Positions 1 to 10,468 of a stretch of 64,000 bases of DNA are shown here, piece after piece (the first letter of the stretch is position 1; each line of letters starts with the position of its first letter). The DNA is from Phylloscopus collybita. Lineage: Eukaryota; Chordata; Aves; Passeriformes; Phylloscopidae. The notes below the pieces were generated by a model. The model had not been told where the DNA came from, ran no database searches, and worked only from the letters and a program-made list of their open reading frames with translations. The DNA lies in assembly GCA_027886175.1 (NCBI GenBank), contig JAJNNQ010000023.1, positions 1,270,501 to 1,334,500 on the forward strand. The letters run 5' to 3'. The position numbers were made by a program, and so were the translations under genes.

Positions 1-330
1 GATGGCACCGCGACTCCGCCGCCGCCGCGTCCCGCCGGGACCGGGCGGGGGGGTGAGGACGGGGCAGCCCCGGCGAGTCCCTCGGCATCCCTCCGGCCAC
101 CCCCTGATGTCCCGCTTCCCCCTGGCTGCCCCACCGCCACCTCCCGGGCTGTCCCGCTGTCCCTGCTCTGTGCCCCCGGCTGTCCCTGCGCTGCCCCGTC
201 CCCTCCGTGCTGCCCCCGGGCTGCTCCGCGTCCTTGCCCAGCGCTTTGCTCGGCGCTGTCTGGAGAAGCTGGCGGCTCCCTCCATCCACGGCACAGAGCC
301 CGCACCCCCTGAGCGCTGTCACCCGCCCTC
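1..330. other. CpG-rich edge, possible end of a CpG island
   Basis: The first ~330 bases are very GC-rich with many CpG dinucleotides (repeated ccgccg and ccggg), unlike the CpG-poor DNA that follows from about 440. This looks like the margin of a CpG island whose body lies upstream of the window. An open frame from base 3 would give an Arg/Pro/Gly-rich peptide. Its composition is what GC-rich DNA gives by chance, and no splice junction or domain supports it. An exon of an upstream gene cannot be excluded. Confidence 0.35.
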
Positions 331-1780
331 GGTGTCACCTTTAGCACCCTCGGCACAAATCCTGTGGCACAAAGCCGGGCTCGGGGGACGGGGGCACGTC
401 CCTGTCCTCCCCCCAGGGCAGCTGTCTGGGGTGTGAGAGCCTGCCCCACGGAGGGTGGCACCTTGCCCCTGATCCAGCTCCAGACACAGCTTGGACAGCC
501 CATGCTGCTGCTGGGTGCATCCTCAGGGCCCTGAGGCTGGTGCTTGGTGTGGGCAACTCCTGCCAATTAAAGAGGCCATGGAGCAGACATGGGATGTATC
601 CCCCCTCTGTTCCTGCCTGGGAGAGCAATCCCCCAAGGAGGAGCAGCGGGCTTTCCTCCCCTCTGAGCTCCAGCCCTCTCCCCATCCCTCTCCTGGCTGG
701 TTGGTGTGTGTCCCACAAGAGCAGATCCCTTCAGGACCTGACACCCAGGACCTCTCTGGCTGTTAAATGCATGACCCAGTCTCTCACCTCCTCCTGAGAT
801 CAGAGCTCAGGATTGATGCTGGGGTTTCCCCAGCAGCTGAGGTGACCCTGGAGAGTGGTGCAGGGAGAGTGGGACAGCCCAGAGCTGCTCTGTCCTGGCA
901 GAATCAGCTCCTCTCAGCCCCAGGTGGGCTCAGACCCCCGTGCAGAGAGAGATGCCAGGATCCCACCTTTGCTCAGAGTGGTCCCTGGGTACCAAGCTGC
1001 TCTCCCTCACTCCCAGTCATCCCATGGAACAAACTGCAGAGAGCACACAGTTCAGTGGGGGGCTGACAGCTCACCCTTGACACGGAGCTCCTCTCACTCC
1101 ATCCCCCTCCCCTCGTTTATTTATGGTCCTTCAGGGCAGCGGCTTCGCCCTGATGGACGGTGTGTGCACATGTTCCTCTTATCCAGAACATGGGCCTTTG
1201 CAGTCACTTCTCTATTTACTGTAATTTTTAGCTCAGACACAACCAGAACTCCCACCCTGTCTGGGTGTCTCAGTGCAGAAAACAAGACTAAACTATTTTG
1301 GGATGTTTTTCCCTTTTCCTCATACTTGGGTGCTTTCCCATGTGGCTAAAATCTTTGGAGCCTCGGGGGAGGGTGAACCTGTTTCACACACCCCCGAGAG
1401 CTGCCTCTGACCCCTGCACACACTTGACCCCCCTCCTCTGGCCGCAGGGCACCTCCCACCCAGGCCGGCTCCGTGCTCCACTCAGTTTTCCGAGCTCAGA
1501 AACGCATCCAGTGTCAGGGATGAGCTGAGAGCAGAGCGGATGGGAACCAGCCTCCCAGGCTCCATCCTCACCCTCCTCCTTGTCACCTCGTCCGGTCACA
1601 CCTCCTCAGGGTGCCCAGAATGCTGCCCCAAGACAAGGAGGGGACGTGAGTTTGGCCCCGTTCGTCTGGCAGATGTGGAAAAGAGCCTGGAAAATGCCCC
1701 TTTGCCTCCCTCGCTCCCGTTTCAGTCCCACTGGGTGGCACCCGCCCCGTGCAACGTGCGGAGCTCCCCCCTCTCCTGCC
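331..1780. other. Unique GC-rich stretch, nothing recognised
   Basis: No repeat family, RNA gene or credible coding frame is seen. Open frames here are short, overlap on both strands and show no domain-like composition. Confidence 0.5.
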
Positions 1781-2260
1781 TCTGTCACGGCCAAGGGGTC
1801 TCTCTCCATTGAAGTTTACTTGAAGGTCTCATAAAATTTCCAAACTGGAAAAAATCTTGATGCAGGGGTTTGCTTTGTTTAAAGGAAGAGGACCATAAAG
1901 ATAAAGCCTGGTCTGCCCGCTGCTCCCCTCCCGCTGCCCGGGCTAGGGGCCGCGGCTCAGCCCCTCCCTCCCCGCCCGCCCGCGGCCGGAGGAAGAGCTT
2001 GTTTTCCTAACGAGAAGTTTGAAGATTAAAAAAAGGGGGGGAGAAAAAAAAAAAAATCAGCCATTTGGAATCCTCTACTGACGCTGCAAATACCCTCGTT
2101 AATAGATATGTCTCGTTTTGTTACCTCATTTTAATTAATCACTAAACAAAGACAGCTGCCAAATTTCGGCTCTGGCTTCCAGCCTAAAACTGACTTGGAG
2201 CCCTTGAAAAATAGACTATTTATGGTGCCTGGGCTTAAAGCTTAAATTTCTTGTGTAAAC
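1781..2260. promoter_or_regulatory. Candidate conserved non-coding block
   Basis: AT-rich, non-repetitive sequence is split by a CpG-rich stretch (~1915-1995). It carries a homeodomain-type core ttaattaatc (2131-2140), an adjacent SOX/FOX-like aaacaaag, an E-box in gacagctgcc (2151-2160) and an MEF2-like ctatttatgg (2216-2225). Dense lineage-factor motifs in unique AT-rich DNA beside CpG-rich DNA are typical of developmental enhancers. This is inference, because conservation cannot be tested from one sequence. Confidence 0.3.
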
Positions 2261-2944
2261 TTTACCCTCCCTAAGAACAGAGTGGGGAGAGCGTTGCTGG
2301 CCCCATACACGGTGCCCGTGCCCCCATCCCCAGCCCGGTGTGGGCAGTGGTGGGGCCAGGAGGGGTTGAGGTCCCTTGGGCTGCTGACAGCTCCATCTCA
2401 GCAGCTCCAGGGTGTCCCTCAAGTGCTGCCCCAGCCCTGTTATCCCTGCCCAGGCAGGTGCCACCACCAAGGGAGGTGCCCAGGTCCCTTTGCCCACAGG
2501 GCAGAGTGTCCTGGTGCAGGAGAGCATCCCCGTGTCCCTGGGGTGCCTAAGGGAAGGATTTGTACCCCAGACATGCAGCGTGTGGGGTGAAGAGGTTATT
2601 TCATGTTTTAGGGTTGCCTGCCCCTGTGGGATGGGGCTCCTGCCTCTGCTTCATGCACACCCCAAATGCAGAGCCCTGGGACTTTGCATCATGGTGGAGC
2701 ACACAGCAGGGACACGAGGCTTCTGTGCCTTATCTTGGATGGCAGCTTGGGGCTTCACAGACTCTGAAAAGGCATTTTTATTCTTTTATGTATTTTTTTT
2801 GTTTCTGTTTGGAGTATCCTGGGGAAAGGCTTCAGCCTGTGCTTCCCCATCCCTTCAGATCACAGGCAGGGAAGGAGCTTTCCTCGAGGACTGGGGATGA
2901 CATTGCAGGAAGAGCTGCCCCAACTCAGACCTTAGGCTGCCAGG
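2261..2944. other. Unique sequence, nothing recognised
   Basis: GC-rich unique sequence with a short T-rich stretch near 2775-2805. No gene or repeat family is recognised. Open frames that continue into the next array are open because of the array, not because of this stretch. Confidence 0.45.
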
Positions 2945-4045
2945 TGATGTCTGTCCTGCTGCCCAGTGTCTGTCCAGCTGCCCGGTGTCCATCCCAGTGC
3001 CCAGTGTCCATCCCACTGCCCCGTGTCCATCCCACTGCCCAGTGTCCATCCCAGTGCCCAGTGTCCATCCCACTGCCCCGTGTCCATCCCACTGCCCAGT
3101 GTCCATCCCAGTGCCCAGTGTCCATCCCACTGCCCAGTGTCCATCCCTCTGCCCAGTGTCCATCCCGCTGCCCAGTGTCCATCCCTCTGCCCAGTGTCCA
3201 TCCCACTGCCCCGTGTCCATCCCACTGCCCGGTGTCCATCCCACTGCCCAGTGTCCATCCCACTGCCCAGTGTCCATCCCACTGCCCAGTGTCCATCCCT
3301 CTGCCCAGTGTCCATCCCGCTGCCCAGTGTCCATCCCTCTGCCCAGTGTCCATCCCACTGCCCCGTGTCCATCCCACTGCCCGGTGTCCATCCCACTGCC
3401 CAGTGTCCATCCCACTGCCCAGTGTCCATCCCACTGCCCCATGTCCATCCCACTGCCCAGTGTCCATCCCAGTGCCCCGTGTCCATCCCACTGCCCAGTG
3501 TCCATCCCACTGCCCCATGTCCATCCCACTGCCCAGTGTCCATCCCAGTGCCCCGTGTCCATCCCACTGCCCAGTGTCCATCCCTCTGCCCAGTGTCCAT
3601 CCCAGTGCCCCGTGTCCATCCCACTGCCCAGTGTCCATCCCAGTGCCCAGTGTCCATCCCACTGCCCAGTGTCCATCCCTCTGCCCAGTGTCCATCCCAC
3701 TGCCCCGTGTCCATCCCGCTGCCCGGTGTCCATCCCACTGCCCAGTGTCCATCCCACTGCTCTGTGTCCATCTCACTGCCCTGTGTCCATCCCAGTGCCC
3801 CGTGTCCACCCCAGTGCCCTGTGTCCATCCTACTGCCCCATGTCCATCCCACTGCCCCGTGTCCATCTCACTGCCTGGTGTCCATCCAGCTGCCCACTGT
3901 CCATCCCACTGCCCCGTGTCCATCTCACTGCCCCGTGTCCATCCCACTGCCCACTGTCCATCTCACTGCCCGGTGTCCACCCCACTGCCCCGTGTCCATC
4001 CCAGTGCCCCGTGTCCATCCCGCTGCCCGGGGTCCGTCCCGCCCC
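2945..4045. repeat. 19-bp minisatellite, about 58 copies
   Basis: A tandem array with unit close to cccagtgtccatcccactg (19 bp). Common variants are ccccg, cccgg or cccca for cccag, and cccag, ccctc or cccgc for cccac. Because 19 is not a multiple of three and the unit lacks stop triplets on either strand, all six frames stay open through about 2985-3757 and encode 19-residue peptide repeats. These frames are artefacts of the repeat. Higher-order periods of 152 bp (8 units) and 76 bp (4 units) are visible inside. Divergence rises toward the right end (3760-4045). Confidence 0.95.
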
Positions 4046-4520
4046 GTTCGGGGATGGTGGCTGCGGCCACCGGGCTCCGCAGCAGCTCCCGCTGCCCTGC
4101 CCCTCCTGCCCCGGAGAGGGAGCAGAGCCAGGCTGCAGGACGAGCTCCTCCAGCTGCAGCCCGGCAACCCGCAGCTCATATTTCACCCCGCCAGCAGGTC
4201 TCCCACTCGGGTGACACCAAACGCGTGTCACAGGCGCTGGAGGCACGGGGCTGAAGGGCCCCCGCCCGCCCACACAGCCTCAGCCGCGGATGCTGCAGCC
4301 GTTCTCCTGCCTCGATGGCCAAACAAACTGTCTGGTGCACAGCCGGCACGGGGCTGCTGCCGGCTGGACGCAAATCCAGCCACGCACACGCCGTGCCAGA
4401 AAGGCCGGGCTGTGTCAGCACCTGCTTGGGTCCGGAGAGCGCTGCCACATCCAAACGCCTCGTCCTCCTTCCCCTCGTCAACACCTCGGGACATCGCTGG
4501 TGTCCCCGTGCCGAGCGTGC
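4046..4520. other. CpG-rich spacer between two minisatellites
   Basis: Unique GC- and CpG-rich DNA separates the 19-bp and 71-bp arrays. It has no TATA-like element, splice-like pattern or domain-bearing frame. It may be a small CpG island, in which case the flanking arrays sit at its edges. Confidence 0.35.
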
Positions 4521-5402
4521 GGTGACACAGCCACATTGTCACCTCCCCTGGGGCACTGTGGCACCCACGGGCAGCAAGTGACCCCAGTGTGGGGACACAG
4601 CCACACTGCCACCTCCCCTGGGGCACTGTGGCACCCACGGGCAGCAAGTGACCCTGGGTGTGGTGACACAGCCACACTGCCACCTCCCCTGGGGCACTGT
4701 GGCACCCACGGGCAGCAAGTGACCCTGGGTGTGGTGACACAGCCACGCTGCCACCTCCCCTGGGGCACTGTGGCACCCACGGGCAGCAAGTGACCCCAGT
4801 GTGGTGACACAGCCACACTGCCACCTCCCCTGGGGCACTGTGGCACACATGGCAGCAAGTGACCCCAGTGTGGTGACACAGCCACACTGCCACCTCCCCT
4901 GGGGCACTGTGGCACCCACGGGCAGCAAGTGACCCCGGGTGTGGTGACACAGCCACGCTGCCACCTCCCCTGGAGCACTGTGGCACCCACGGGCAACAGG
5001 TGACCCTGGGTGTGGTGACACAGCCACATCGCCACCTCCCCTGGGGCACTGTGGCACCCACAGGCAGCAAGTTACCCTGGGTAGGGTGGCACAGCCACAC
5101 TGCCACCTCCTCTGGAGCACTGTGGCACCCACAGGCAGCAAGTGACCCCGGGTGTGGTGACACAGCCACACTGCCACCTCCCCTGGAGCACTGTGGCACC
5201 CACGGGCAGCAAGTGACCCCAGTGTGGTGACACAGCCACACTGCCACCTCCTCTGGAGCACTGTGGCACCCACGGGCAGCAAGTGACCCTGGGTGTAGTG
5301 ACACAGCCACACTGCCACCTCCCCTGGGGCACTGTGCCACCCACGGGCAGCAAGTGACCCTGGGTAGGGTGACACAGCCACACTGCCACCTCCCCTGGGG
5401 TA
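4521..5402. repeat. 71-bp minisatellite, about 13 copies
   Basis: Units begin at ggtgacac or close variants at 4521, 4591, 4662, 4733, 4803, 4872, 4943, 5014, 5085, 5156, 5226, 5297 and 5368, so most are 71 bp with a few of 69-70 bp. Each carries the palindrome cccctgggg (or cccctggag) and the segment ggcacccacgggcagcaag. Most differences are C/T and G/A transitions. Length variation comes mainly from a two-state junction (gaccccagtgtgg or gaccctgggtgtgg). The minus strand is open for ~370 codons across it, which is a repeat artefact. Confidence 0.93.
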
Positions 5403-6179
5403 CTTCTGGGGCTCTGGCTCAGCTCTCTCCCAGACCAGGAGCTGCTTTGCCAAAAGGGCTTCACTTCCAGGCTGCTGTGAACAAACCTGGGGATTTTTGG
5501 AGGAGCTGGGGAAGGGCTGGTGGAGATCCCCCAGCTCCCTGTGCCTGCCTGGCCAGTGGCTGCTGCCCGGAGCACGGGGATGTGTTTGTCAGTGTGAGCA
5601 GCAGGTTCGCCGGCGGGTGAGTTTACAGCGGGGTGGATATAAATAAATAGAAGGGAAAGGACTTTCCCTGCCTGGGGAGTGGCATCCTGCCCGCCCAGGG
5701 AGGGCTGCCCTTGGCCTGGATGCTGGTCAGAAGAGGGATTTGCTTCCAGGGACCTCCCTGCTGGTGTCAAAAAACCTACAGGGATTTTTTTTTTTAATTT
5801 TTTTTTTTTTTTTTTTTTAATGTATGGGTTTTAAGGGGGGAAAATGGGGCAGCGTGAAAGCTGGGAGAGAGAAGGGAACTCCCACTGCCACCAGCGCTGT
5901 CCCCAGCACCACAGTGGCTCTGGGGGCACGGCTGGGTGGGCATCACTCGGTAAGGAGGAAGCACTGGGGGTGTGCAGGATTTTATAGGCAGATCATGCCA
6001 TGCCTGCTCAGGTGACAGCACCCCTGGGAGTGCTGGGCAGAGCTCAGTAACCCCCCCAGAGCTGGGTACATGGGCACAGACCCTGTGGTTCCTGAGCCCA
6101 CACTGGGATGAAAGAAGTGCCACCTCCCCTGGCCACCTGTGATATCAAGCCCTGCCACTGGCTGAGAGAGGCTGAGAGC
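5403..6179. other. Unique sequence with a poly(T) run
   Basis: Contains an isolated TATA-like gatataaataaatag near 5635-5650 and a T-rich homopolymer at 5785-5818 (two T runs split by AA). The poly(T) could be the reversed tail of an old retrocopy, but no retrocopy body is recognised to its left. Confidence 0.4.
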
Positions 6180-6522
6180 AGAAAGCTCCAGGGAGGGCTC
6201 AGAGCCCCTTCCAGGGCTTAAAGGGGACTGGGGATAAGGGCCTGGGGTGGCAGGACACAGGGAATGGCTTCCCACTGCCAGAGGGCAGGGATGGATGGGA
6301 TTTGGGACAGGAATTGTTCCCTGGCAGGGTGGGCAGGCCCTGGCACAGGGTGCCCAGAGCAGCTGTGGCTGCCCCTGGATCCCTGGCAGTGCCCAAGGCC
6401 AGGTTGGACATTGGGGCTTGAAGCAGCCTGGGGCAGTGGGAGATGTCCCTGCCATGGCAGAGGTGGGATGGGATGGTCTTTAAGGTCCTTTCCAACATTT
6501 CCAAACCTTCCCGTGATTCTCT
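6180..6522 (+). mobile_element. CR1 LINE fragment (3' end)
   Basis: A 5'-truncated copy of the CR1 3' end on the plus strand. Recognisable landmarks are 'gggaatggcttcccactg', 'ggtgggcaggccctggcac', 'cagagcagctgtggctgcc' and the end 'aaggtcctttccaac' followed by a decayed 'gtgattctctg'. CR1 is the dominant avian LINE, and nearly all copies are 5'-truncated and lack function. Confidence 0.88.
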
Positions 6523-6930
6523 GTGCTCCCTCCTTCAACCCACCACAGCCAGCACTCCCAGTTTCATCCAAGCATGAGCACTTTGCAGTGCCAAGGAGAC
6601 CTGTGTCTGCTCACCCAGACGAGCCTCCTTGGGCTGAAATAAATGCCCAGACCCCACTGAAGCCACCAGCGTGCCAGGGACTGCCCCACAACTCCCACCC
6701 TTAGCTGGGATCCTGCCCCACTCCTCACTGCCAGGGCACGACTCTCTCAGGTGCCTCAGACACTTCACTGGGGTGCAGAGAGATTTGGGGGCTTGGGGTG
6801 GTGCTGCCCCCTCTTCGTGCAGCCTGAGCGTGGCCCGGCTGGGGCAGCCCCAGCCCCGGGGCTGTGCCAGCAGAGGGACAGCAGCACTCGGGCAGCTCTC
6901 CCGGGAGGCCCCGTCCCCCGCCTCTGCTCC

Positions 6931-7200
6931 GCGGGCTGCAAGAAGTTAATTTATTTTTGGAAAAGCAGCTCGCGGAGTTTGTCTAATTCCACCCGCACCA
7001 GCTCCGTTCACTCTATTTTAAACCGGTTCTTACTGTGCTTCAAGTTTATAAAACACAATCAGTGCTCCCTTGGTCAAAGCAGCCCTCTTAACCCGCGGAG
7101 CAGGCGAGGAGTGGCAGAGCAAGCATCTTCCTCCAGGACGCTCTGGCCCGGCCGAAAAGCCTAACAGGTAATTAGTGAATTAATTAACGCTTCCGACTGC
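6931..7200. promoter_or_regulatory. Candidate conserved non-coding block
   Basis: AT-rich unique DNA within a CpG-rich neighbourhood. It holds ttaatttatttttgg near 6945, ggtcaaag (nuclear-receptor half-site-like) near 7072, and a homeodomain cluster ggtaattagtgaattaatta (7167-7186). It has no open frame of interest and no repeat signature, so enhancer function is inferred from composition only. Confidence 0.32.
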
Positions 7201-8329
7201 GTGTTGCTCTGTCCTCTGGCCGCGCTGGTGGCGGTGACACCGGCACCGGGGTGCGGTGACAGCCTCGGGGAGAGCAGCGCAGCCGAGCATCGGTGCTGCT
7301 GCCGGGGCTCGGTGCCATCACCTGGGCAGCTCTGGTGGGGCTCCAGAGGGGTGTCTAAGGAGAGTGACGGGCACAAGGTGCCTTTGGAGCTCGGGGAGGC
7401 TGGCAGGGAGAGGAGGCGGCTGGCTGTGCTCGGGGAGGATGCTGCTGGAGCTCCCGAAAGGAGCGGCGTTCCCCCCAGCGCTGCCTCTGGGCATTGGGCA
7501 TCCTCATCCTCATCCCTCTGGGCTGTGCTGCAGCCCTTTGGGCGCTGCTCTGGAGGTTTTTCTCTGGTGGCACGGTGGGTGGGGGGGTTTCCCTGGCTTT
7601 TCCCCCTTCGTGTGCTTTGCCAGGAGCGTGTCACGGCTCCCTGAACTGCGGAGGGTCAGTCTGGTTTGCACCAAATGCTCGGTGTTTAATGCGGCTTCAC
7701 GGCTGCAAAGCCAACCAAAAACCGCTCAGAAGGAGCTGCCGGCATCTCTCTCACACGCAGCAATCCCGGGCATTTAAGTTTCTGTCACACGAATATTTGG
7801 CGAAGCGCTGCCAGTCAGAAAGGCACTGATGTCATTGCGAGGCTCGGGGGGAGGTTTTGTCAGCCTCGTGCGGGGCTCGCCGATGTCTCGGGGTTAAAGC
7901 TTTCGAAAGCACCGCCTTCGGCGGCCGCAGCCGGGACATTTCCAGCACCGAGGGTTCGGGAAGGGCTGTGCCGGCTCCGTTCCCTGCCTGTGGGCATTGG
8001 GCATCCTCTGTCCTCATCCGAGCGGCCCTCAGGGCAGGCACAAGTGTTTTGGGAAAAGGGGGAGGGTTCAAGGTTCAGGCTCTTCCTAAAAAACTTTATC
8101 CTGTTTTTTATTTTTTTCTTGTTGCCTCTCATCATTTCATCTCTGAACGGGGCGGGATGGGGGAGGAAACACCCCAAAAGGCAGGAAAACGAAAGTGACT
8201 TTTTTAGGATCGCATCTCTCCCGTGAATGTCACTTGTCACGGCCCCAGGGACAGCAGCAGGCGGTGACCCCGGGTCCCCCCGTCCAGTGCTGCTCTCTCT
8301 GCTGCTGCCTGTGGTGGTCCAGCTCGGAG
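7201..8329. promoter_or_regulatory. CpG-rich region with an embedded AT-rich block
   Basis: Many CpGs at 7201-7300, 7400-7500 and 7860-7980 suggest a weak or broken CpG island. The part at about 7655-7860 is lower in GC and non-repetitive (for example gcatttaagtttctgtcac) and could be a conserved element. Two ~35-bp stretches around 7487-7525 and 7985-8022 are near-duplicates sharing gggcattgggcatcctc. No coding exon is evident. Confidence 0.28.
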
Positions 8330-8660
8330 GGGAAGGGAAACGCGGTTGTTGTGTGGAGTGCTCAGACTAAAAATAGTTTCCCTCTCGTGCTCCATCTGAA
8401 TGGGCAGCCACATATGACTGTACATGGATTTGTCTCGTAGCCCCGTTTCAGTGTAAGAGACAAAATATCTTAGTTATGGCTTTGTTCTTCAGCTAACAAT
8501 GGGTAGCTAAAAATATCCGACTTTGTTCCACTCAATAAAGTTCTCTCAAGGGGAGACACACTAACGTTACATATTTTGTTTTTCGCCAAATCCGCGCAAA
8601 ACGCAGCCAAAGAAAACGCGCGGTTTTTTTTTTTTTTTTTTTTGCCAACAGCTTTTCAGA
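8330..8660. promoter_or_regulatory. Candidate enhancer block with MEF2-type sites
   Basis: AT-rich unique sequence with a perfect MEF2 consensus ctaaaaatag (8367-8376), a near match ctaaaaatat (8507-8516), an E-box catatg near 8412, a SOX-like acaatgg near 8496 and an E2F-like tttcgcc near 8581. It ends in a T20 run (8624-8643). Motif density and low repeat content suggest a cis-regulatory element. Activity and tissue cannot be told from sequence. Confidence 0.33.
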
Positions 8661-10265
8661 AGACATGTAACCAGCAGAAAAAAACTCCCGCTCCGCACGG
8701 CCGCGCTGCCTGCCCTGCAGCATCCCCGGCACTCCCGGCTGCCTCCGGGAGCATCCCGGGGAGGGCGAGGCACACGGGGCTTCCTCCCTCCCATCCTCAC
8801 CCTCCTCTGGGCACTCTCCAGCTGCTCCCCCCGGCTGCCGGAGCGTTCCGGGCACGGGGCGAGGTGCTGCTGCTGCCTGCTCGTGCCTGGCAGAGGGAGG
8901 TTTGCCGTGCTGCTGCCAGTGCTGGCTGCTTGGTGGTCGCTGTGGTCTCGCTCCAATTCCCTTATTTCCCGTCTGATGGCAGCCAGGGCTGGAGGCTGGC
9001 CAGGCCGGCCCCCGTCCCGCTGGGCTGGTGTTTTGTGAGGAGCCTGACAGCCAAGAGGAAACAGGCAGAGACCTCACCGAGCTGGCACGGGCTCTGTGGG
9101 GTGGAAGGAGATGGGCTCTCCTGCGCTCATCCCCAGCCCCGTGGAGAATCTCGCCCTCCCCAGGGCTCTGCCCGAGTCCCTGGTGCCTTTTTTTCCGGTT
9201 CTGAAGCTGGGACCTGCTCCCAAGAAAGGCTCAGGGAGGCAGGAGAACCATGCCAAGCTTTCTGTGTGTGGAGGCCAGCCTGCTGTGTGGGTGACAGTCC
9301 CCCCTGGGCAAAGCAGAGCTGGGTGACCCAGCTGAGGGAGCCCCTCTTTGCACATCAGGGCTGCTCTGGATCAGGGACACTGTTTGCATCAGTTCCTTTG
9401 CTTCCCTGGTCTGGATCAGCTGGAGCTCCATTTGGTTTGGGCTGCCCAGCTGCCCAGCAGGTGCTGGCTGAGTAAGACCAAGTCTGGTTTTACTTGTGCC
9501 CTGCATTGGGAGAAGTGGTTGGGCTTCTCCTGCCTTCCGTGGTACTGGAGTTTCCCAGTTTTTTTATCTCTCAGTCATTCCTGTAGCCCTTCTCTGAACC
9601 CATTCCCATTTTCCAGCATCTCTCCTGTTGTGTAGGCAGTAATTTCCCTCGTTCTGATGTCTCTCTCCGTGCTGTATTTGCTCTCCAAGCCCAGAGCTCC
9701 AACTCCATCAGTTTTCACTGTGAGCCTTCCTGCAGCTTTCTCCCCTTGCTGCTCCTCCCCAGGGCCACTCCATTTTCCGTGTGTCCACACTAAACCCCAC
9801 TGGAATTCAGGGAGAGGCATTGCAGAGGAGCAGGGGAGGTTTTTTGGGTGCTGTGGCAGGAGCAGTGGAGTTGGTTTGCTGCTGGTGAGCAGCTGAGGGT
9901 GCAGATGGAGGAGGGACATGGTGGAAGAGCCATCATGTGTGGCTCTTCCACCCCTCATGGCTGCATCAAACCTCCCTCTGCCATCCCACTCCTCCACCAC
10001 CCCTGGTGTGCAGGGCCTGGCTGTGCTGGAAAGGCCAAGCTCCAAAGGTGGGATGCCCACCCCAAGAGTGTTTTTTGGGAAGAGGAGGCGGCCTGGCGTG
10101 ATTCATGTCGTGTTTGCTGCTGCAGCATTCCTGGAATGCACCTGCTTTATTTCTTGGCCTTCTTGCCTGTGACTGGAGAGGAACTCTGGGGTTTAGATGA
10201 CAGAGATCCAGGACAAAACCCCCGAGCTGAAGAGCAGGGACCTGCTGGGATGTTGTTCTGCCAGA
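8661..10265. other. Unique sequence, nothing recognised
   Basis: GC-rich to about 9250, then average composition. A 299-codon plus-strand frame (8576-9475) begins in the poly(T) stretch (poly-Phe) and continues with a low-complexity Ala/Pro/Gly/Ser-rich sequence, so it is judged a chance frame. No LINE or LTR signature is seen. Confidence 0.45.
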
Positions 10266-10430
10266 TGTGACACGTTTGTGGCAGGGCTGTTGTCACCTGC
10301 CCACCTCTGAGCCCCCAGCAGGCTGGTTGTGTGTGTCCTCCATCACCTTGTGACACATTTGTGGCAGGGCTGTTGTCATCTCCCCACCTCTGAGACCCCA
10401 GCAGGCTGGGGGTGGGCCCAGAGGTGGGCC
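10266..10430. repeat. 83-bp tandem duplication
   Basis: Two copies, starting at 10266 and 10349, each begin tgtgacac(g/a)tttgtggcaggg and run through cccacctctgag...ccagcaggctgg. There are a few substitutions between them. Confidence 0.8.
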
Positions 10431-10468
10431 AGGGTGAGACTCTTCAGGGTGAGGAGTCAGGGTGAGAC

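Noticed and set aside
3..436. Arg/Pro-rich frame at the left edge as a first exon
   Set aside because: CpG-island composition explains the open frame, and no donor site or homology could be confirmed. Kept only as a CpG-rich edge.
2945..4045. CRISPR array
   Set aside because: Units are contiguous 19-mers without unique spacers, in a vertebrate genome.
2560..4525. Plus-strand open frames of 409-564 codons
   Set aside because: They exist only because the 19-bp repeat lacks stops in every frame. The peptide is a 19-residue repeat and equal frames occur on the other strand.
4228..5453. Minus-strand frames of 304-370 codons rich in Cys/Gly/Trp
   Set aside because: They follow the 71-bp minisatellite exactly, with several frames open at once. 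No signal peptide or known domain is seen.
8576..9475. 299-codon plus-strand frame
   Set aside because: It begins in a poly(T) run giving poly-Phe and continues as low-complexity GC-driven sequence, with no splice or domain evidence.
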